This document shows positions 1-6,096 of a stretch of 7,522 nt of DNA, piece after piece. The notes beneath the pieces are model-generated. The model worked only from the letters and a program-made list of their open reading frames with translations, was not told where the DNA came from and did no database searches. This DNA comes from Bacteroidota bacterium (GTDB lineage: Bacteria > Bacteroidota > Bacteroidia > Bacteroidales > VadinHA17), in the NCBI GenBank assembly GCA_030613125.1, contig JAUWMO010000162.1, positions 1 through 7,522 of the forward strand, in the 5' to 3' direction. Positions within the stretch are counted from its first letter, which is position 1. Each line of letters opens with the position of its first letter. Both the position numbers and the translations under genes were made by a program.

Positions 1-1418
1 ATTTTGTGTATGGTTACATTATCTAAATCAGGAACTTCAATCTTTTCTTCAGAAGGTGCAGGTGTATTCATAACCCTGGAAATAGCCCTCCCAAAAGCTA
101 CCTCATAGGGAAAGTTGACGTGTCCTTTTTCCAGAAATTCCTTTATCTCCTCTTTCACATTAAGCACAGATGGTAATACCGGGAAGATAGGCTTTTTACA
201 CGTTAATATTTTTTCATGCAGGAGGTCATAAACATTATTTATCGGGAACAATCCCGGACTTCCAAAGATAACAACCATAGCATTAATTTGGTGGAAATCA
301 TTTTCACATGCATCAATTATGGTTCCAAGTTGGTCGGCAGTACCCGTGGCCATAAAATCAATTGGATTGGAGACAGATGAGCCCGGAAAAAGCTTTGCCA
401 GTAAAGAATCTGCAGCAGTTCCCTCAATAGCCGGAACTCTAAGGCCTCCTTCTGATAAGGCATCGGTTAGCATTACAGCAGGTCCTCCGGCATGTGTGAT
501 CACTGCAAAATTCTTACCCTCAGGTATATCATGCATAAATACTGAGGCGACAGAGGTAAGTTCTTCCCGACTGAAACACCGTACAATTCCTGCTTTCCTG
601 AAGAGGGCACTAACAGCTGAATCGGAAGAAGCCAAAGCTCCGGTATGAGATGAAGCAGCGCGGCTCCCGGCAACTGAGCTGCCAGCCTTAATAGCAGCAA
701 TCCTGCACCCCTTTCTCACCAGAGATGAAGCATGCTTAAGCAGCATATCAGGGTCCTTAATGCTTTCAAGATAAAGAAGTTTTATCTTCGGGCTGGTTTC
801 AGGATCAAAATGTTCATCAAGGTGCTTTAATACATCCTCCACACCAATTTGTGCACTGTTCCCGACTGAAAATACATTTGAGAATGATAATCCGTTAGGT
901 ATTCCTGCCTCCATGATGTAAACTGCTGTAGCCCCGGAACCTGAAATAAAATCAACTCCCTGTGGATCAGGTTCAGGAATTGGAACAGTAAATACCCCGT
1001 GATAATTCTGGTTCAGAAACCCAATACAGTTGGGACCGATAAGGCAACTAAACGTGTCGTTAACAATTTCGACTATCTGCCTCTCAAGTTCTGCACCCTC
1101 CTCATTCTCCTCACCAAATCCGGCAGATATAATTATAAAAGCCCGGGTTTTTTTCTTCTTCGCAAGAAATTCTACCGTAGAAGGACAATGTTTAGCAGCA
1201 ATTGCAAGAATTGCAAGATCAACATCCGGCATTTCTGCAGGGTCCCGAAAAGATATTACACCCTGTATCTTATCAGCCTTTGGATTAAGAACATACAGGG
1301 CTCCCCTGTATCCTCCGTCCAGAATATTTTTCAGGATTTTTCCGCCTGGCTTTGAGATATCCTCTGAACCTCCAACAACTATAATGCTTTCAGGATTGAG
1401 CAATTGCCGGTTTATCAT
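1..1418 (-). CDS. ADP-forming acetyl/acyl-CoA synthetase, N-terminal part (partial at left edge)
   Basis: Enzymes of this family convert acyl-CoA, ADP and phosphate to the free acid, CoA and ATP in the cytoplasm, a substrate-level phosphorylation step of fermentation; some members run in reverse. The frame is open from the ATG at 1418 to the edge (472 codons, no stop seen). Residues about 8-135 form a CoA-binding Rossmann domain with VVGGSED near the start and IGPNCIG at 127-133. Residues about 143-290 are the succinyl-CoA-ligase-like domain. It contains LESI with Glu218 and SSHTGALA with His258, which match the Glu218/His257 pair known from characterised alpha subunits, His being the phosphorylated residue. 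Residues about 300-455 are the third alpha domain. Stand-alone alpha subunits end near this length, so the missing part may be just a tail or a fused ATP-grasp beta domain; the window cannot decide. The gene is divergent from the M14 peptidase gene. The start has no Shine-Dalgarno sequence, as usual in Bacteroidota. The family call is firm; acetate versus another acid is not known. Confidence 0.93.
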   Translation of the reverse strand, partial: MINRQLLNPESIIVVGGSEDISKPGGKILKNILDGGYRGALYVLNPKADKIQGVISFRDPAEMPDVDLAILAIAAKHCPSTVEFLAKKKKTRAFIIISAGFGEENEEGAELERQIVEIVNDTFSCLIGPNCIGFLNQNYHGVFTVPIPEPDPQGVDFISGSGATAVYIMEAGIPNGLSFSNVFSVGNSAQIGVEDVLKHLDEHFDPETSPKIKLLYLESIKDPDMLLKHASSLVRKGCRIAAIKAGSSVAGSRAASSHTGALASSDSAVSALFRKAGIVRCFSREELTSVASVFMHDIPEGKNFAVITHAGGPAVMLTDALSEGGLRVPAIEGTAADSLLAKLFPGSSVSNPIDFMATGTADQLGTIIDACENDFHQINAMVVIFGSPGLFPINNVYDLLHEKILTCKKPIFPVLPSVLNVKEEIKEFLEKGHVNFPYEVAFGRAISRVMNTPAPSEEKIEVPDLDNVTIHK

Positions 1419-1444
1419 ATTCTGAAAATTTTACAGGTTATTGC

Positions 1445-1452
1445 CAAAGTTA
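1445..1452 (-). promoter_or_regulatory. Candidate -7 promoter element for the acyl-CoA synthetase gene
   Basis: Read on the minus strand, this is TAACTTTG, a perfect match to the Bacteroidota -7 consensus TAnnTTTG. It ends 26 nt before the ATG at 1418, giving a short leader. No clear TTG stands at the expected -33 distance, so only half of the promoter pattern is present. A single 8-mer with two free positions can occur by chance in AT-rich DNA. Confidence 0.4.
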
Positions 1453-1577
1453 ATATAATGATGAAACATAAACATTGTTATAAAGCATCTAATGAGTCCC
1501 GGCCTTAATTTCAGATATAACCTAAATTTCTGATAATCTTCCAGTGAGTTAGTACTCAAAAAATTAAAAGGACAGGG

Positions 1578-1607
1578 TTTGATAGTAATAAAAAATTTAT
1601 AAATTCG
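1578..1607 (+). promoter_or_regulatory. Candidate promoter of the M14 peptidase gene
   Basis: TTTG at 1578-1581 is followed after 18 nt by TAAATTCG at 1600-1607, one mismatch from TAnnTTTG. The element ends about 31 nt before the ATG at 1639, a normal distance. The rest of the divergent spacer (1419-1638) shows no RNA gene or strong hairpin. Confidence 0.4.
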
Positions 1608-1638
1608 AACTTTCCTAATTATTTATATTTTATTATTC

Positions 1639-4215
1639 ATGAATCGAACAGTTGTCCTTTCAGTAATGGTTTTACTGAACCTCAATCTTTTTGCCCAGAA
1701 AACTCTCAATTATTACCTGCCATCTGATATAAGTTATGACCCTTCTGTTCCCACTCCGGAATCGGTTATTGGTCACCAGGTTGGTGAGTGGCTGGTTACC
1801 CATGACAAGCTGGTTCAATATATGAAAGCTATTGCTGAATCTTCCAACCGGGCTGTTTTACAGGAATATGGACACACCTATGAAAACCGGCCGTTACTTC
1901 ATTTAATTTTCACGAGCCCTGAAAACCATAAGAAGATTAACCAGATAAAAGCTGAACATCAAAGATTATCTGACCCTGCCACTTCAGGAGACCTTGATAC
2001 TGATGATATGCCTGTTATTGTATTACTTGGATATTCCGTGCATGGAAATGAATCAAGCGGAGCAAATTCTTCTCTCCTTTCAGCCTACTATCTTGCAGCT
2101 GCTCAAGGAGATAAAATTAATAACATGCTTGAAAACAGTGTAATTATTATTGATCCTTGTCTCAATCCCGATGGATTAACCAGGTTCACAACCTGGGCCA
2201 ACATGCATAAGGGACAAATTATTTCAAATGATCCAAATAACAGGGCATTTAATGAAGTCTGGCCTGGTGGCAGGACTAATCATTACTGGTTTGACCTGAA
2301 CAGGGACTATGTACTTTTAACCAACCCGGAAAGCCGGGGAAAAGTAAGGGAATTACAGGATTGGAAACCAAATATTGTTACTGATCACCATGAAATGGGA
2401 TCTAATTCAACTTTTTTCTTTCAACCCGGAGTTCCAAGCAGAAATAATCCTCTTACACCGGATAAGAACTACGATCTTACAAAAAAAATTGCTTCATATC
2501 ATGCGAAAGCATTAGATAAAATTGGATCTCTATATTTTTCTGAAGAGGTTTTTGATGATTATTATTTTGGAAAGGGGTCATCCTATCCTGACATAAACGC
2601 GGGTGTGGGCATTCTATTTGAACAGGCCAGTGTTCGCGGCTTTGAAAGAGAATCATCGAATGGAATACTAACTTTCCCTTTTGCAATAAAAAATCAGTTT
2701 ACTGTAACATTATCCACCCTTGAGGCAGCTCAGGATTTAAGATCAGAACTTCTGAAATATCAAATAGAATTTTATAACAGTGCTTTTAAAGATGCTGATA
2801 CATACTATGTTAAGGCATATGTTTTTGGTAACATTTATGACCATGGAAGAACATATGAATTTCTAAAGATCCTGAATGGTCATCAAATAGAAGTTTACCA
2901 TCTAAAAGACAGTTACAGCAGCGGACATAAAAGGTTTGAGAAGAATTCCTCCTATGTTATTCCGCTTAATCAAAAGAATTACAGACTGATAAAGGCATTG
3001 TTTGAGAAAGTTACCTATTTCAGAGATACTACCTTTTATGATGTTTCCACCTGGAATCTTCCACTGTCATTTAATATGCCGTATACCGAAGTTGCCAGTT
3101 TGAAAACATTGTCAGGGATTAAGGGCGTGCTTATTGAACAAGTTGAATTTATTCCGGGGAAAATTTCAGGAACAAAAGATCCGTATGCCTGGAGTTTCAG
3201 ATGGGATGAATATTATGCGCCACGAGCCCTTTCGGAAATATTATCAGCCGGACTCACAGTAAAGGTTGCTACCAGGAAATTTATTTATACAGATGATCAA
3301 CTTTCTGAAAGTTTTGGATATGGGACTATTTTAATACCGGTCCGAAACCAGGATTTGTCAGCCGGGAAAATTAAAACGCTCATGAAAAAAGTATCCCTAA
3401 GGGACGGAATAGAAGTTTATGCACTTCAAACCGGATGGACAACAGAAGGTATTGACCTTGGCAGCGGTAGTTTCTCAATAATAAAAAAACCTGAGATTCT
3501 TATGCTTGTTGGTAATGGCTCAAGCAGCAGGGATGCCGGGGAAATCTGGCATTTATTTGACACAAGGTATTCCACACCGATTACCATGATTGATGTTAAC
3601 CGTTTTAACAGGGCTGATCTGAAACGGTATAATACCATTATTTTACCGGGAGGCTCTCTAAATGTTATCGGAGAATCCGGGATTAAATCACTCTCTGATT
3701 GGATCCAAAAGGGCGGAACATTGATTGCCTATAAAGATGCTTCCAGGTGGATATCTTCCAGGGGATTATCAAAGGTTAAATTCAAAAAACCGGTACCTGC
3801 TGATTCATTAAATATCTACAGATATGTGGATAAACGAAAAATATCTGATATCCAGCGCATTAGTGGAGCTATATTTGAAATTGATATGGATCTTACTCAT
3901 CCCCTTGCTTATGGATATCATCAAAGTATTATACCTGTTTTTAAAACCGGATCGACTGTGGCTGAATTGCCAAAAAACCCTTTTAGCACTCCATTAAGGT
4001 TTACTGAAAATCCTTTAGTTAGCGGTTATGTTTCTGAAGAAAACAAACAAAGGATTGCAGGTTCACCATTTGTTATTGTGGAAGAGTCAGGCAGGGGAAG
4101 GATAATCTCTATTCATGATAATACTAATTTCAGGGGAGTGTGGTATGGCACGAACAAGATATTTGCCAACGCAGTATTTTTTGGTCATGTACTAAGCAGC
4201 TCATCAAGATACTGA
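1639..4215 (+). CDS. Exported M14-family zinc carboxypeptidase with C-terminal amidotransferase-like domain
   Basis: Predicted secreted or periplasmic metallopeptidase of 858 residues. Residues 1-19 form a signal peptide (basic N-terminus, hydrophobic core, FA|QK as probable cleavage site). The M14 domain covers about 40-365. HGNESSG supplies the zinc ligands His135 and Glu138, NPDG lies at 176-179, and DLNRDY at 219-224 corresponds to the substrate-binding Asn-Arg pair of carboxypeptidase A. DHHEMG at 249-254 gives the third zinc ligand (His250 or His251), and Glu328 in LFEQAS is the likely catalytic glutamate. The spacing between these agrees with carboxypeptidase A, so the site looks complete. 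A middle region of unknown fold (about 370-610) follows. Residues about 615-705 resemble a class I glutamine-amidotransferase/DJ-1-like fold (IILPGGS, then GGTLIAY), but no catalytic Cys is evident there. No type IX secretion tail is seen at the C-terminus. The true substrate is unknown. The ATG at 1639 is chosen because it begins the signal peptide; no Shine-Dalgarno sequence is present. Confidence 0.92.
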   Translation: MNRTVVLSVMVLLNLNLFAQKTLNYYLPSDISYDPSVPTPESVIGHQVGEWLVTHDKLVQYMKAIAESSNRAVLQEYGHTYENRPLLHLIFTSPENHKKINQIKAEHQRLSDPATSGDLDTDDMPVIVLLGYSVHGNESSGANSSLLSAYYLAAAQGDKINNMLENSVIIIDPCLNPDGLTRFTTWANMHKGQIISNDPNNRAFNEVWPGGRTNHYWFDLNRDYVLLTNPESRGKVRELQDWKPNIVTDHHEMGSNSTFFFQPGVPSRNNPLTPDKNYDLTKKIASYHAKALDKIGSLYFSEEVFDDYYFGKGSSYPDINAGVGILFEQASVRGFERESSNGILTFPFAIKNQFTVTLSTLEAAQDLRSELLKYQIEFYNSAFKDADTYYVKAYVFGNIYDHGRTYEFLKILNGHQIEVYHLKDSYSSGHKRFEKNSSYVIPLNQKNYRLIKALFEKVTYFRDTTFYDVSTWNLPLSFNMPYTEVASLKTLSGIKGVLIEQVEFIPGKISGTKDPYAWSFRWDEYYAPRALSEILSAGLTVKVATRKFIYTDDQLSESFGYGTILIPVRNQDLSAGKIKTLMKKVSLRDGIEVYALQTGWTTEGIDLGSGSFSIIKKPEILMLVGNGSSSRDAGEIWHLFDTRYSTPITMIDVNRFNRADLKRYNTIILPGGSLNVIGESGIKSLSDWIQKGGTLIAYKDASRWISSRGLSKVKFKKPVPADSLNIYRYVDKRKISDIQRISGAIFEIDMDLTHPLAYGYHQSIIPVFKTGSTVAELPKNPFSTPLRFTENPLVSGYVSEENKQRIAGSPFVIVEESGRGRIISIHDNTNFRGVWYGTNKIFANAVFFGHVLSSSSRY

Positions 4216-4293
4216 TTTGTCAGGATTACCCTAACTATTCAAATATTGAGCCCACTCCAAAAAATATTAAACAACGAATTTTGCCACTTCCAT

Positions 4294-4347
4294 AGGAATG
4301 CCTTTGGCATAAGGCACCCCGGTACAGTCATTCCTTACGGGGCAGGC
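4294..4347. repeat. Multi-hairpin intergenic element with nested inverted repeats
   Basis: Three inverted repeats are packed into about 54 nt. AGGAATG (4294-4300) pairs with CATTCCT (4329-4335). TGCCTT (4299-4304) pairs with AAGGCA (4311-4316) around a 6-nt loop, and CCCCG (4317-4321) pairs with CGGGG (4338-4342). They overlap, so they are alternative or interlocked foldings rather than one stem. The block is much more GC-rich than the flanking spacer. It resembles the interspersed hairpin repeats common between Bacteroidota genes (inference from memory). The following 4348-4375 stretch, with its caccaagattcacaaag run, may belong to the same repeat. It lies 79 nt after the peptidase stop, and no T-run follows, so it is a poor intrinsic terminator. 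The remainder of 4216-4423 shows no gene. Confidence 0.5.
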
Positions 4348-4423
4348 TAAGACACCAAGATTCACAAAGAAAAGATATGTGAATACTTTGTATGTACCTC
4401 GTTTTCCAATTTCAGGAATAATG

Positions 4424-4453
4424 TTGCAGAATCTTTATTTATCATTATTTTTG
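4424..4453 (+). promoter_or_regulatory. Promoter of the outer-membrane barrel gene
   Basis: TTG at 4424-4426 and TATTTTTG at 4446-4453 are separated by exactly 19 nt. This is a full match to the Bacteroidota -33/-7 pattern TTG-N19-TAnnTTTG. The -7 element ends 35 nt before the ATG at 4489. It is the best promoter match in the window and indicates that the barrel gene is transcribed separately from the upstream peptidase gene. Confidence 0.65.
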
Positions 4454-4488
4454 CCAATAAAAGTATACTACATTCTAATTTTTAACTT

Positions 4489-4956
4489 ATGAAAAAGAGA
4501 ATTACAATTTTTGCCTTTATAGTATTTTTAATGTCTGCAAGTGTTTCTGCTCAGGATTCAGGATTTGGTTTAGGTGTTAACCTTTCTTATCCTTTTGGAG
4601 TCAGCCTGAAATATTGGTTGGCTGATAATTCAGCCCTTGATGCCGGAATCGGATTTCCTGTTTATGGTTATTATCATACCGGAGCTGCAAGTGTCAGCAC
4701 ACATGTCGACTACCTCTGGCATTTCTTTGATCTTTTCCCTGTTCCCTCCGGAAAGCTTCCTTTGTATGTAGGACCCGGATTACAACTGAGTTTTGGTAAT
4801 CATTTTTATTTTGGAGTAAGAGGGGCTGTAGGGGTCGCGTATTTGTTTGAAGATATCCCGCTTGACATCTTTCTGGAACTTGCTCCCGGTGTTAATTTTA
4901 CACCTGATGTTGATTTTACATTTGGTGCTGGTACTGGTGCCCGTTGGTATTTCTGA
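4489..4956 (+). CDS. Small outer-membrane beta-barrel protein, BAPKO_0422/DUF3996 type
   Basis: A 155-residue protein with a signal peptide at about 1-21 (MKKR start, hydrophobic core, SVSA|QD as probable cleavage site). The mature part of about 134 residues alternates glycine, aromatic and polar residues, as expected for amphipathic strands, and ends in RWYF. A terminal Phe is the usual signal for outer-membrane insertion by the BAM complex. The stretch YLWHFFDLFPVPSGKLPLY (74-92), together with GVRGAVGVAYLF and PLDIFLELAP, is recognised as the hallmark of the BAPKO_0422-family barrels. The size suggests a barrel of about eight strands. Members have no settled function and this one gives no clue of a ligand. 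The gene is preceded by its own promoter and a leader without Shine-Dalgarno sequence, and converges on rex with only 29 nt between the stop codons. No clear terminator hairpin lies in that gap. Confidence 0.85.
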   Translation: MKKRITIFAFIVFLMSASVSAQDSGFGLGVNLSYPFGVSLKYWLADNSALDAGIGFPVYGYYHTGAASVSTHVDYLWHFFDLFPVPSGKLPLYVGPGLQLSFGNHFYFGVRGAVGVAYLFEDIPLDIFLELAPGVNFTPDVDFTFGAGTGARWYF

Positions 4957-4985
4957 TCTGAAAGATAGTTTATAAATATTATATT

Positions 4986-5621
4986 CTACTTCCGTAGACT
5001 GGCAAACTCTTTTACAAAATATGCTACCTTTTCGAGGGAGGTGAGCATATCATACTCCTCAAGATAAACATCAGGTGGAACTGTAAGAGGGATGTGAGTA
5101 AAGTTAAAGATTCCTTTAATTCCGTTATTCACAAGTTCTTTGGCAACTTCTTTTGCAGAGGCCTGGGGAACAGTCATTACCCCTATTGAGATATTTTTAG
5201 ATTTGATGGTCTCTTTCATTTCAGAAACTGAATAGCATTTTACACCTTCGACAGTTGTCCCAATTTTACCAGGATCAATATCAAAAGAGGCTACAACATG
5301 AAGTTTGGGACGTAATCCGCTGAGATAATAAGTTAATGCAGTTCCAAGATTTCCCATTCCAACAATAGCCACATTTTGTCCCTTTGAACTATCAAGCCGT
5401 TTCCCAATAACCTCTATGAGTTTACGTACCGGATACCCTTTACGATATACACTTGAATAACCAAGTAACATAAGATCACGCCTTACTTGTACTGCAGTAA
5501 TATTAAGTATTTCAGCCAGTTCATGCGAAAAAATATATTCCTTGCCGTCATCAAGTGAATTTAACAGCCTCCGTCTATACTGGCTCAAACGTTCAACAGT
5601 TTTTCCGGGAAGAGTTTCCAT
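4986..5621 (-). CDS. rex: Redox-sensing transcriptional repressor Rex
   Basis: Rex is a cytoplasmic homodimeric repressor that binds DNA when NAD+ dominates and leaves it when NADH rises, controlling fermentation and respiration genes. The 211-residue length is normal for the family. Residues about 5-80 are the winged-helix domain: ITAVQVRRDL at 41-50 is the recognition helix, and YRKGYPV at 59-65 corresponds to the wing. Residues 82-205 are the Rossmann domain, with GMGNLG at 88-93 as the dinucleotide loop (usually GAGNLG) and FDIDP at 113-117 carrying the acidic residues that contact the adenine ribose. NFTHIPLTVP at 173-182 and the C-terminal helix about 194-208, which swaps between subunits, follow. 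The ATG at 5621 matches the family start. An 18-bp Rex operator lies 12 nt upstream and overlaps the candidate -7 element, so autorepression is likely. Its neighbours are convergent (barrel gene) or mobile (IS), so its target genes are not shown by context. Confidence 0.96.
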   Translation of the reverse strand: METLPGKTVERLSQYRRRLLNSLDDGKEYIFSHELAEILNITAVQVRRDLMLLGYSSVYRKGYPVRKLIEVIGKRLDSSKGQNVAIVGMGNLGTALTYYLSGLRPKLHVVASFDIDPGKIGTTVEGVKCYSVSEMKETIKSKNISIGVMTVPQASAKEVAKELVNNGIKGIFNFTHIPLTVPPDVYLEEYDMLTSLEKVAYFVKEFASLRK

Positions 5622-5633
5622 TGATATATTTTA

Positions 5634-5651
5634 ATGTGAAATAATTAACAA
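5634..5651. promoter_or_regulatory. Rex operator in front of rex
   Basis: On the minus strand it reads TTGTTAA-TTAT-TTCACAT. It has two 7-bp half-sites separated by 4 bp, the layout of known Rex boxes (TTGTGAA-N4-TTCACAA, or TTGTTAA-N4-TTAACAA in some clades). One half matches the clostridial-type consensus fully and the other differs from the classical one only in the last base. It starts 12 nt upstream of the rex ATG and overlaps the candidate -7 element, so bound Rex would cover the transcription start. Confidence 0.72.
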
Positions 5652-5656
5652 ATTTA
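5649..5656 (-). promoter_or_regulatory. Candidate -7 promoter element of rex
   Basis: On the minus strand this is TAAATTTG, a perfect TAnnTTTG. After a 19-nt spacer the -33 position reads TATG (5679-5676) rather than TTTG, so that half is imperfect. The element ends 27 nt before the start codon and shares three bases with the Rex operator. The 5668-5682 stretch at the -33 region contains a small dyad, ATCTAT-TGC-ATAGAT. Confidence 0.5.
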
Positions 5657-5748
5657 AATTATAATGCATCTATTGCATAGATTATTAATGATTTTTTAGT
5701 CATATAAAAGGGAATATATAAACTTCAAATAATTCACAATATTAATTA

Positions 5749-5768
5749 TATGTAATATGAATTACATA
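5749..5768. repeat. Perfect 8-bp inverted repeat
   Basis: TATGTAAT-ATGA-ATTACATA is a perfect dyad with a 4-nt centre. It is of the size and symmetry of a dimeric regulator's operator. It lies in the AT-rich spacer between rex and the insertion sequence. The spacer 5657-5748 holds no other recognisable feature apart from a single Rex-like half-site, TTCACAA, at 5733-5739. Confidence 0.5.
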
Positions 5769-5788
5769 AATAATTCTTATTACCCAAT

Positions 5789-5817
5789 CTGTTATATAGT
5801 AATTATATATATTACAG
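5789..5817. repeat. Imperfect 10-bp inverted repeat
   Basis: CTGTTATATA (5789-5798) and TATATTACAG (5808-5817) are inverted copies with one mismatch, separated by 9 nt. The right arm shares ATTAC with the preceding dyad. Almost pure A/T composition makes chance symmetry easier, so confidence in function is low. Confidence 0.35.
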
Positions 5818-5827
5818 AATTTTTAAC

Positions 5828-5856
5828 TACGTATTATAATACGTATTATACTACGT
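5828..5856. repeat. 12-bp tandem repeat containing an 18-bp perfect palindrome
   Basis: The unit TACGTATTATA(A/C) occurs twice (5828-5839, 5840-5851) followed by a partial third copy TACGT (5852-5856). The first 18 bases, 5828-5845, are a perfect palindrome built from TACGTATTA and TAATACGTA. The block ends exactly where the candidate left end of the insertion sequence begins (CCTC at 5857). It could be a regulator site array or the insertion target. Confidence 0.6.
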
Positions 5857-5950
5857 CCTCAAATTCGCAGGTTCCCTCGATAAAGGTTTTTTTACGATAG
5901 TTTGATCTTGTTTTTAATACAAATATACATTCCTGATGCACATATTAGAT

Positions 5951-5985
5951 AAAAACATGATCAAGTAGACTGATTTGATCAATGT
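5951..5985 (-). terminator. Candidate intrinsic terminator downstream of the transposase
   Basis: On the minus strand a 10-bp stem with a single bulged base (5985-5975 with 5964-5955, loop of 10 nt) is followed at once by TTTTTAT. That is the form of a rho-independent terminator, although the stem is AT-rich. It lies about 110 nt after the transposase stop. The right arm contains the palindrome TTGATCAA, and a further TTTGATC stands at 5901-5907. Confidence 0.4.
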
Positions 5986-6096
5986 AATAGGTATTTTTTC
6001 ACATTTTTATGTTATTTCTGATATTTTTCGCATAATCTATCTAATAACCCAAAGGATTACCTGATATAATATTTTTATATAACGACTTTTGTCCTG

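Noticed and set aside
500..700. Minus-strand open frame of 66 codons
   Set aside because: It overlaps the synthetase coding region in another frame and resembles no known protein.
319..1425. Open frames on the plus strand at 319-648, 999-1355 and 1030-1425
   Set aside because: They are antisense to the acyl-CoA synthetase, whose frame shows continuous family motifs; the plus-strand translations show no recognisable domain.
2477..3638. Minus-strand open frames at 2477-2686 and 3426-3638
   Set aside because: Both lie antisense inside the M14 peptidase gene and have no supporting features.
4377..4394. Possible Rex box before the barrel gene (ATGTGAA with TTGTATG)
   Set aside because: The second half-site does not match TTCACAA or TTAACAA.
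4957..4985. Shared terminator between the convergent barrel gene and rex
   Set aside because: Only a very weak AT-only stem can be drawn and there is no proper T-run.
5733..5739. Second Rex half-site TTCACAA upstream of rex
   Set aside because: No matching partner half-site lies at the required 4-bp spacing.
5622..5856. CRISPR array or origin of replication in the palindrome-rich spacer
   Set aside because: The repeat unit is only 12 bp with no spacers, and no DnaA boxes or origin-linked genes are seen.
5757..5900. 47-residue open frame on the plus strand between rex and the transposase
   Set aside because: Composition is almost only Tyr, Asn, Ile and Thr, as expected of AT-rich non-coding DNA, and it crosses the candidate IS boundary.
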